Shown: in pieces, positions 1 to 5,329 of the stretch | How the letters are laid out: each line of letters opens with the position of its first letter | Numbering within the stretch: the first letter of the stretch is position 1 | Made by a program: the position numbers and the translations under genes | Assembly: GCF_013697085.1 (NCBI RefSeq) | Contig: NZ_JACEFT010000034.1 | Span: 1 to 35,030 of the forward strand | Source: Billgrantia kenyensis | GTDB taxonomy: Bacteria > Pseudomonadota > Gammaproteobacteria > Pseudomonadales > Halomonadaceae | DNA: 35,030 bases | Reading direction: 5' to 3' | The notes under the pieces: model-generated | The model's input: only the letters and a program-made list of their open reading frames with translations | What the model was told of the DNA's origin: nothing | Databases searched by the model: none

Positions 1-352
1 GCTGCTGCCCTGGCGCTGGAGAGACACGCTACCGGTCTAACTCAGGCCGCAACAGGTGGGGTTCGTGGAGCGCTTACCGACCGAGCTCATGATCGATCTG
101 GCTCGACGGCTGCATGAGGCGCGCCTGCGCATCGAGATTCTCAACATAGCCAGCGCCCAGGAGCGCCTGCTCGCCTATCTGCAGGCTCACGCCAGCGGAG
201 AGAACGCGGCATTTACGCTGCCGAGTAGCTGGAAGGCCCTAGCGGGTGAAATCGGGCTGACGCATGAATCGGTCTATCGCGCGCTGGCACAGCTTGAGCG
301 CGAAGGCAGGCTCGAGCGCAAGGGCCGGCAGGTCTGGCTAGCGCCACCGTAG
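1..352 (+). pseudogene. Crp/Fnr-family regulator remnant (3' part, frameshifted)
   Basis: The C-terminal half of a Crp/Fnr regulator is readable from a GTG at 56: a dimerisation-helix segment (RLHEARLRIEILNIASAQER) followed by a winged helix-turn-helix with the recognition part LTHESVYRALAQLEREGRL. Family members carry about 120 more residues of cyclic-nucleotide-binding fold in front. Frame 1 at the window edge reads ALALE, and removing one base near position 22 continues it as ALALEDT, the usual end of the cNMP fold, into the frame of the HTH. That frame then has a TAA at 38-40. So the gene looks broken by a frameshift and a stop, unless these are sequencing errors. The HTH part alone could still be translated from 56, but I see no good ribosome site. 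The upstream half lies outside the window. Confidence 0.6.
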
Positions 353-447
353 AGCTACATGGCTGAGCCCTACCCACCTTAGCGTTTTTCATCACGCCGC
401 AACGGTACGGCTCCCCCCGCACCATTTCGCAAAATAAAAGCGGAAGA

Positions 448-1050
448 CTAAAACATCGTGTATGCGTAGTTACTGTTTGGAATGTATCTAATCAAAGTTG
501 ATTCCTCGAAATAGTCCAGGCCAGCGGCTTCGAACCTGTTCATGACCATATCCCTAAGTTCAGATTTTGATTTTTTCCGATGAATACCCAGTACCCAAAA
601 GGACCTGACATCAAGCGATGATGATTTAATTTTTGCAATCTTCTCTATATCTCTCATCATATTAGAGAAGCAAACCGCAGCTTCCGGGTGCTGCTTTACC
701 TCTAACGCCGCGTAGGCGTCCTGCCTCCACCCCTTTTTCCTTATTATGAAATCGGGTCGACAGAAATTTTTTTCCTTTTCTCTCCTCCTATCAAACTCAA
801 CCGGCCTTTCCCGCCACCATTCAGGGAAGGATTCGTGTTGACTAAGATAGTAGGAAAACTCAATCTGGAACCACACCTCCCATCCGGTAATTTCACATTC
901 CTCAATAATACGAAGCGCCTTACCAATTTTTCTCTGCTTAAAAAAGCCCTCCAGCAGGTCTGCAATATAATGAAAGTCTCTCTTCACTTTCCCTCCGGAT
1001 TCCTTGGCAGCCTGCAACTGGTTGAACTTTAAGAATGCAAAATGTAACAC
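448..1050 (-). CDS. Orphan protein with PD-(D/E)XK-like nuclease motif
   Basis: A 200-residue protein that I cannot assign to a named family. It contains RPDFII (Asp100) followed 17 residues later by LEVKQ (Glu117, Lys119), the spacing and strand context of a PD-(D/E)XK nuclease core; Glu64 in a preceding helix could be the upstream acidic ligand. No signal peptide or membrane segment is seen. The gene is much richer in A and T than its neighbours and uses AAA, ATA and TTT codons freely, which suggests recent transfer. The GTG at 1050 has no Shine-Dalgarno; an internal GTG at 987 is preceded by GGAGGG three bases away and may be the true start, giving about 179 residues. The ORF is convincing from its codon use and length, but the nuclease call rests on motif reading only. 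Confidence 0.65.
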   Translation of the reverse strand: MLHFAFLKFNQLQAAKESGGKVKRDFHYIADLLEGFFKQRKIGKALRIIEECEITGWEVWFQIEFSYYLSQHESFPEWWRERPVEFDRRREKEKNFCRPDFIIRKKGWRQDAYAALEVKQHPEAAVCFSNMMRDIEKIAKIKSSSLDVRSFWVLGIHRKKSKSELRDMVMNRFEAAGLDYFEESTLIRYIPNSNYAYTMF

Positions 1051-1136
1051 ACAGTAACAATAAGAACAATTCTAAAGGTCATGGATCAATATGAGGTGTT
1101 AGCATCGCGACAGGAAGGTAACACTCACCACAAATT

Positions 1137-1526
1137 TCACTTCAGCCGTTCAAGACGCCCCTTGCGTTTGACGATGTTTCGGTAATCCCACTGGATATCC
1201 CGGGCTTTGCCGAGCCAGCGCTGGAGATCCTCTAGGCAGACTTGAGAGATAACGGTATAACGCACTTCGGCCGCCATGAAGCTCCCCTCTTTCTGCAGGC
1301 CTGACTCATCAAAGGATTGGCCGCTCCAGAACAGGAGACGCACGCAGTGCTTAAGTTTCTTGTAGCCGACGATCGGGTTGCCATCCAGGAACCACACGGG
1401 ATGGCCGTGCCATATCCTGTTTTCGGCCTCGGATAGATGGCTGTCGATGGTCTCGGCCAGGAGATCGCATATCGCTTTATCGCCAGGCGCCTGCTGCTGG
1501 TTGTAGGCGAAAATGTCAGGATGCAT
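1137..1526 (-). CDS. DUF1801 (YdhG-like) domain protein
   Basis: A 129-residue protein with the DUF1801 pattern: an N-terminal helix region, IWHGHPVWFLDGNPIVGYKK in the middle, a strand with VRLLFWSG, and a C-terminal helix. DUF1801 members are small alpha/beta proteins of unknown molecular role, structurally related to frataxin-like folds in some analyses. The chosen ATG at 1526 overlaps the last 11 bases of the upstream Crp/Fnr gene, so the two are very likely cotranscribed and translationally coupled; an upstream in-frame start at 1580 would lie inside the regulator and gives a low-complexity N-terminus unlike the family. No other partner is visible downstream, where the AT-rich orphan gene begins. 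Confidence 0.8.
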   Translation of the reverse strand: MHPDIFAYNQQQAPGDKAICDLLAETIDSHLSEAENRIWHGHPVWFLDGNPIVGYKKLKHCVRLLFWSGQSFDESGLQKEGSFMAAEVRYTVISQVCLEDLQRWLGKARDIQWDYRNIVKRKGRLERLK

Positions 1527-2115
1527 CGTTCTCCTCCCTCTGCCTGAGCTTGATGCGTGCCTTGATCCGGCTGAGGGCAACCGGCGTGACCCGCACGTAG
1601 CCTGCTATGTCCCGGTCCGTCACTCGCTCGGCGATCAGCGGGTGCTCTTCGATGAAACGCCGGTAGCGCTGCTCCGCGGAGAGTGTCAACAGGTCGCGCT
1701 CGCGCGCTTCCTTGCGAAAACCGTAGAGCTCGAAGCCTTTGCGGAGGGCACGCTGCCATTGTGGGTGCTTGTCGCCTAGCTGATCCAGCAGGGGGTATGG
1801 CAGCGATTCGACCGAAGTCGAACAGGCGGCAACGGCGCTGAAGCTGGTGACACCACCGGGCGATAGTCCGGCAAGACTGGCAAAGAACCTGCCTTCGGCA
1901 GCGAATGCCTTGACCCAGGCATCGCCGTCGTAGGTTTCGTAGACCATCTTGATGACGCCGCTTTTCACGAAATAGACGACCGGATGGGCAACGCCCACCA
2001 GGAAAAGGCACTCACCGGGTGCCAGTGTCTTACGCCGTAGCGCAGATTCGACCAAGTGCCAGTCCGGTAGCGAATCGCCCGCCAGCCGCTCGAGAATTGT
2101 CTTTGCCGCGCTCAC
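1516..2115 (-). CDS. Crp/Fnr-family transcriptional regulator
   Basis: A 199-residue protein with an N-terminal cyclic-nucleotide-binding-type beta-roll (residues about 15-115, including LAPGECLFLVG and VVYFVKSGVIKMVYE) and a C-terminal HTH (about 140-190, VTDRDIAGYVRVTPVALSRI). It resembles the Crp/Fnr regulators that lack the Fnr cysteine cluster: no N-terminal Cys motif is seen, so an oxygen-sensing iron-sulfur cluster is unlikely. The GTG start at 2115 follows GAAGGG closely. It is divergent from the methyltransferase-like gene at 2203; the 87-bp gap contains a palindrome with Fnr/PrfA-like geometry, suggesting autoregulation and control of the neighbour. DUF1801 follows with an 11-base overlap. 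The ligand cannot be told from the sequence. Confidence 0.85.
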   Translation of the reverse strand: MSAAKTILERLAGDSLPDWHLVESALRRKTLAPGECLFLVGVAHPVVYFVKSGVIKMVYETYDGDAWVKAFAAEGRFFASLAGLSPGGVTSFSAVAACSTSVESLPYPLLDQLGDKHPQWQRALRKGFELYGFRKEARERDLLTLSAEQRYRRFIEEHPLIAERVTDRDIAGYVRVTPVALSRIKARIKLRQREENDAS

Positions 2116-2131
2116 TGCCCTTCACCGCTCA

Positions 2132-2145
2132 TTAACCCAGGTTAA
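2132..2145. promoter_or_regulatory. Palindromic operator candidate (TTAAC-N4-GTTAA)
   Basis: TTAACCCAGGTTAA is a perfect inverted repeat in the divergent promoter region between the Crp/Fnr gene (start 2115) and the gene at 2203. Five-base half-sites separated by four bases match the geometry of Crp/Fnr-family boxes (Fnr TTGAT-N4-ATCAA; PrfA TTAACA-NN-TGTTAA). It lies 18 bp upstream of the regulator's start codon. Binding by that regulator is inference. Confidence 0.5.
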
Positions 2146-2202
2146 CGCTGACCGTATATCACCGAGGGATGCTGCCACCAATACCCCCTCAGGAGACTCA
2201 TC

Positions 2203-2649
2203 ATGCGTTGGCTCATCCTTCCTCCCAGTGCACTGATTTTCACCGCTGTCATTATGGTCCTGCTGGATCAATACGTTCCTCTCGTACGCCTGTGGGAGTC
2301 GCCTTACCGCTGGGGCGGCATTGCCGTGCTGCTCGTTGGACTCGGCATCGCCCAGTGGCATGCACAGCTGTTCCGCCAGTTGGAAACCAACATCGACACC
2401 TTCGGCGAACCCGGTTCGCTGACCCGCCAAGGCCTGTTCGCGGTAACGCGCAACCCCATGTATCTCGGCTTCGTCATTGCTCTGACAGGGCTTGCCATCT
2501 CCCTTGGCTCTATTGCCGCTTTCCTGGCAGCGCTCTGCTTCGCCTTGCTGGTCAACTTCTGGTACATCCCGGTCGAGGAGCGCAACATGCAACACAAGTT
2601 TGGCCAGGCATACCTCGATTACAAGGCGGAGGTGCGCCGCTGGCTCTAG
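2203..2649 (+). CDS. Isoprenylcysteine carboxyl methyltransferase-like membrane protein
   Basis: A 148-residue integral membrane protein of the ICMT/PEMT-like family. Two N-terminal membrane segments (about 3-25 and 36-54) are followed by the catalytic-type region: LTRQGLFAVTRNPMYLGF (about 74-91), two further hydrophobic helices, and the C-terminal EERNMQHKFGQAYLDYKAEVRRW. The RNPMYLG and EE...F...Y..Y motifs are those that bind S-adenosylmethionine in this family; bacterial members methylate unknown, probably lipid or small-molecule, substrates since bacteria lack prenylated Ras-type proteins. AGGAGA stands seven bases before the ATG. The gene is divergent from the Crp/Fnr regulator and probably controlled by it. 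Confidence 0.85.
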   Translation: MRWLILPPSALIFTAVIMVLLDQYVPLVRLWESPYRWGGIAVLLVGLGIAQWHAQLFRQLETNIDTFGEPGSLTRQGLFAVTRNPMYLGFVIALTGLAISLGSIAAFLAALCFALLVNFWYIPVEERNMQHKFGQAYLDYKAEVRRWL

Positions 2650-2708
2650 GCTTGCCGACCTCAACGGAGCCGAGCGGGGGGGGGCTGGTAGCCCTTGTGC
2701 TCGGGATC

Positions 2709-2972
2709 TTACTCGTAACGGCTCCAGAGCCTGAGTACCTTCACGATTCGCTCGTCTTCGAGCACTTGGTAAACCAAGCGATGCTGGATATTGATCCGCC
2801 GTGAGTAGGCACCCGCCAGATCACCGACGAGTTTTTCAAAGGGTGGCGGTTTGCGGTAGGGATCTTGCAAAATCAGTTCCAACAGTTCCTGAGCCTTGGG
2901 CTTCAAGCCGCTTGCGGCCAGTTTTTTTGCATCCTTCTGAGCCTGCTTGGTGTAGACCAATCTCCATGTCAC
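2709..2972 (-). CDS. Txe/YoeB-family toxin, catalytic His apparently lost
   Basis: An 87-residue mRNA interferase of the RelE/ParE superfamily, Txe/YoeB branch. Visible landmarks are the N-terminal strand WRLVYTKQAQKDAKKL, the conserved FEKL (Glu in the YoeB active-site position), YSRRINIQHRLVYQV with the Arg cluster, and the C-terminal KVLRLW. Family members cleave mRNA in the ribosomal A site and usually end in W(S/T)HYE, where His acts in catalysis. Here the end is WSRYE (Arg85, codon CGT, one transition away from CAT), so activity may be weakened. It follows its antitoxin with a 4-base ATGA overlap, the normal order for yefM-yoeB modules. Length matches the family. Confidence 0.9.
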   Translation of the reverse strand: MTWRLVYTKQAQKDAKKLAASGLKPKAQELLELILQDPYRKPPPFEKLVGDLAGAYSRRINIQHRLVYQVLEDERIVKVLRLWSRYE

Positions 2973-3211
2973 CAGTCCAGCTCCCCATCACACTTATCGA
3001 CGGGTGTCTCCATTCCCTCGCGGATGGACTCCCGCATGCCGGGAACCGAGAGCAGGTACAGCGTTTCCTGTATGGCAGCCCAATCTTCTTCTGAAACCAA
3101 CACGGCCTTGTTCCGTTTGCCCATAATGACAATCGGCAGGTGAGATTCGGCAGTTTCATCTATCAACCGGTACAGGTTGCTGCGCGCTTCCGTAGCGGTA
3201 ATTCCGGTCAT
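2969..3211 (-). CDS. Phd/YefM-family antitoxin
   Basis: An 80-residue antitoxin. The N-terminal half, TGITATEARSNLYRLIDE, is the Phd/YefM DNA-binding and dimerisation fold; the middle IVIMGKRNKAVLVSEEDW is typical of the family; the C-terminal acidic tail (PVDKCDGELDW) is the part that wraps the toxin. The ATG at 3211 is chosen because GAGG lies about six bases upstream and the family starts here; an in-frame start at 3226 adds only five residues. The operon promoter upstream carries a strong palindrome over its -35 box, which fits the known autorepression of these modules by the antitoxin and the toxin-antitoxin complex. Confidence 0.92.
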   Translation of the reverse strand: MTGITATEARSNLYRLIDETAESHLPIVIMGKRNKAVLVSEEDWAAIQETLYLLSVPGMRESIREGMETPVDKCDGELDW

Positions 3212-3247
3212 GACGCACCTCTGCATTCACTACTACACTCTTCAGCA

Positions 3248-3283
3248 AGAGTACGCCTTCCGGTACGTACGTCAATACGTACG
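3248..3283 (-). promoter_or_regulatory. Toxin-antitoxin promoter with overlapping palindromic operator
   Basis: On the minus strand TTGACG (3270-3275) and TACTCT (3248-3253) are spaced 16 bp and form a sigma70-type promoter reading into the antitoxin gene. CGTACGT-CAAT-ACGTACG (3266-3283), a perfect 7-bp inverted repeat with a 4-bp spacer, covers the -35 element. Autorepressed Phd/YefM operons have operators in this place; the promoter and operator functions are inferred from the pattern. Confidence 0.6.
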
Positions 3284-3295
3284 GCCCTGTAGAGA

Positions 3296-3958
3296 TCAGT
3301 TCGCTCTTGCTGCGCTTCTCCTGAGGACCATGTGAGTCACCTTTTCGGTCGTCACCCGCTCCACGCAGCGATAGCCGAGCGCGCGCATGTCGAGACCGGC
3401 AAACAAGTGCTCACCGGCGCCGAGCAGGACCGGGGTGACGGCAAGGTGAAGCTCATCGACGAGCTGCGCCTGCAGGTACTGTTGGACCGTGGCAACGCCA
3501 CCGCCGAGACGAACCTCCTTGCCCTTGGCAGCCTCTCTGGCCCGCTCCAGGGCGGCATGAATGCCTTCGGTGACGAAATGGAACGTCGTGCCGCCAGCCA
3601 TCTCGATGGGATCGCGGGCATGATGGGTCAACACGAAGACCGGCATGTGAAACGGCGGGGTGTCGCCCCACCACCCCCTCCAGCTCTCATCGGGCCAGGG
3701 GCCACGCACGGGACCAAACATGTTGCGGCCGATGATCCAGGCACCGACGTTGTCGAAGCCGCGGGCGACGATATCGTCGTCGATGCCGGTTTCTCCGCCC
3801 GACTGGCCCAGCACTTTTCGCTGGAAGGTCGCGGTCGCGAACTGCCAGTCCTGGCTCTCCAGGCCGTTGACGCCCATTGGGTTTTCCAGGCTCTGCTCGG
3901 GGCCGGCGGCATAGCCGTCCAGCGAGATACTGAAGCAGGAAACGCGTAGCTGGCTCAT
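3296..3958 (-). CDS. Dihydrofolate reductase-family protein (RibD C-terminal-like)
   Basis: A 220-residue protein with the RibD C-terminal/DHFR-like reductase fold. It begins with the family's SISLDGYAAGP strand-loop, has GAWIIGRNMFGPVRGPW (the NADPH-contacting G-R-x-(M/T) motif), a central VFVLTHHARDP, the glycine-rich EVRLGGGVATVQQYL and the late strand VDELHLAVTPVLLGAGEHLF. Members are NAD(P)H-dependent reductases of mostly unknown substrates; a pteridine or riboflavin-pathway role is not implied by context. AGGAGGGG precedes the ATG by about five bases. The gene has no close operon partner: 87 bp separate it from the NYN gene and a promoter region follows it downstream. A second, more distant member of this superfamily lies at 9689-10252. 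Confidence 0.9.
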   Translation of the reverse strand: MSQLRVSCFSISLDGYAAGPEQSLENPMGVNGLESQDWQFATATFQRKVLGQSGGETGIDDDIVARGFDNVGAWIIGRNMFGPVRGPWPDESWRGWWGDTPPFHMPVFVLTHHARDPIEMAGGTTFHFVTEGIHAALERAREAAKGKEVRLGGGVATVQQYLQAQLVDELHLAVTPVLLGAGEHLFAGLDMRALGYRCVERVTTEKVTHMVLRRSAARAN

Positions 3959-4045
3959 CGTGCCCCTCCTCTAACGCGTGCGATAGTCACCCGTAGTCGA
4001 GCGACACTGGCAAGATTCGACATCGCGCTTCCAGTTCGTCACCGC

Positions 4046-4522
4046 TCAAGCCAGCAAGATGTTCTCGTCTATCGGTATGAACTCATTGGCAGCTTGGATC
4101 AGCGAATTTGCAGTCAGCTGAGGAACACCATAAACCTCGACCCTTTTGCCATGCACCTCGCGTATCTTGGTCGCCAGAAGGTCGAAGTCACCGTCACCCG
4201 ATACTATAACGATGACATCCGCCTGCTCGGCGTACTCGATGGCATCCAGGGTAATGCCGACATCCCAATCGCCTTTGGCGGAGCCGTCCGCTCTTTGGAT
4301 GTATGGCTTCAGCTTCACCTCGAAGCCGATGGCGCGCAGGATATTCTGAAACTCCCGCTGCTTCCGGTCGCCCCGGTCTATGGCGTAGGCAATGGCCTTG
4401 ATGACGTCTCTTCCCTCAGTGGCTTGCGCCCAGAACTTGTTGTAATCGAAGTTGCGCTTATACGCTTGGCGCACCGTGTAGTAGACGTTCTGGACGTCGA
4501 CGAATATCGCCACTTTCACCAT
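4046..4522 (-). CDS. NYN-domain (LabA/DUF88-like) predicted ribonuclease
   Basis: A 158-residue single-domain NYN protein of the PIN-like nuclease superfamily. The expected acidic residues are all visible: Asp9 in AIFVDVQNVYY, Asp85 and Asp87 in KGDWDVGITLD, and Asp110/Asp112 in VSGDGDFDLL. In this family they hold Mg2+ in the RNA-cleaving site. LabA/DUF88 proteins are thought to act in RNA processing or decay; some are linked to toxin or antiphage roles, but nothing nearby supports that here. The protein lacks the C-terminal OST-HTH domain that longer relatives carry. GTGAACAAC-type weak ribosome site precedes the ATG. Confidence 0.9.
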   Translation of the reverse strand: MVKVAIFVDVQNVYYTVRQAYKRNFDYNKFWAQATEGRDVIKAIAYAIDRGDRKQREFQNILRAIGFEVKLKPYIQRADGSAKGDWDVGITLDAIEYAEQADVIVIVSGDGDFDLLATKIREVHGKRVEVYGVPQLTANSLIQAANEFIPIDENILLA

Positions 4523-4651
4523 GTCGTTGTTCTCATTGATTCCCCCGTGAATGATGAAAATGCAAACGCCCCGACAATATCGGCCCAGGGCGCCATGTAT
4601 CGAGGTCGGACCGGCTTATACCGCCAGGCAGCCCGGCCGATTGGGACTCGT

Positions 4652-4682
4652 GGCTTTCTAGCACGATATTTAGCAGAAAGCC
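4652..4682 (-). terminator. Hairpin after the DUF4188 gene
   Basis: GGCTTTCT (4652-4659) and AGAAAGCC (4675-4682) form a perfect 8-bp stem with a 15-base loop that begins at the last base of the minus-strand stop codon. No T-run follows, so termination is only a possibility. Confidence 0.35.
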
Positions 4683-5155
4683 TAGCTATTGAGCCGTGTA
4701 TCCACCGTCGGTCCTGTTTTGGTAGCGCCGGTGACAGGCAGGATACTGCCGGCCTGGGCCAGACCAAAGCGGGGCATGCCACGGTAAACCGACTCGTACT
4801 CTCCAGCCCGCACCCGGTATGTCTCGTGCCATATCCCCACGTCGCCACCGCTATTGCCCACCGACTCATTGAATGCCTTCCAGGCGGGGAGATGCGCATG
4901 GTCCTTGCTTCGCGCATAGGCCTCCAGGTGCTCGAAAGACTTCCAGTACTGAACCGTGAACCTGAAACTGGCGATATGGCCCAGCATCCCAAGCTCAGGG
5001 TTGGCTTGCAGCTCCTTGAGCATTCTGGGCATGGCGGTAAAAACGGGCCACCACTTATGCACCTTCCACGGCTTGTTGATTTTCATGCCGATGATGAATA
5101 CGACGAAATCCCCTTCTATGCTCGCCTGCATTCGCTCGCGGTAAATTCTTGGCAT
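4682..5155 (-). CDS. DUF4188 / monooxygenase-family-like protein
   Basis: A 157-residue protein of the DUF4188 family: [53 protein letters not shown], and the C-terminal [10 protein letters not shown]...[16 protein letters not shown]. The pattern is that of a dimeric alpha/beta-barrel fold, and annotation pipelines often label it a monooxygenase-family protein, although I know of no proven reaction. The start at 5155 is chosen because GGAG stands nine bases upstream; in-frame ATGs at 5170 and 5239 lack ribosome sites. No cofactor motif or membrane segment is visible. The gene is alone on its transcript, 90 bp or more from the YcaO terminator hairpin. Confidence 0.8.
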   Translation of the reverse strand: MPRIYRERMQASIEGDFVVFIIGMKINKPWKVHKWWPVFTAMPRMLKELQANPELGMLGHIASFRFTVQYWKSFEHLEAYARSKDHAHLPAWKAFNESVGNSGGDVGIWHETYRVRAGEYESVYRGMPRFGLAQAGSILPVTGATKTGPTVDTRLNS

Positions 5156-5270
5156 CTTGTTTTTCTCCATGGCAGCCGGGGCATGGATGAGTTTGCCCAA
5201 CAGTAGACAACCGCAACGCAGCCGGCAACGTCGGTTCAAGTGGAGAGGAATGAAGGGCAGACAGCATAGC

Positions 5271-5296
5271 GCCCCGAGCCAGTGCTGGCCCGGGGC
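5271..5296 (-). terminator. Hairpin after the OsmC-YcaO gene
   Basis: GCCCCG/CGGGGC outer arms and GCCAG/CTGGC inner arms, separated by one mismatch, form a strong hairpin 34 bp past the stop of the minus-strand OsmC-YcaO gene. The following bases contain no T-tract, so its efficiency as an intrinsic terminator is uncertain. Confidence 0.5.
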
Positions 5297-5329
5297 GCTC
5301 GTTTACTATGGAGCTGTATCGTGCTCGGC

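Noticed and set aside
2709..4522. Toxin-antitoxin pair plus NYN nuclease as a defence island
   Set aside because: The genes are separated by an ordinary DHFR-like gene, have separate promoters or gaps, and no other defence gene is seen.
4094..5206. 370-codon open frame on the plus strand
   Set aside because: It crosses the minus-strand NYN and DUF4188 genes and their gap; no motif is seen and both minus-strand genes have clear family features.
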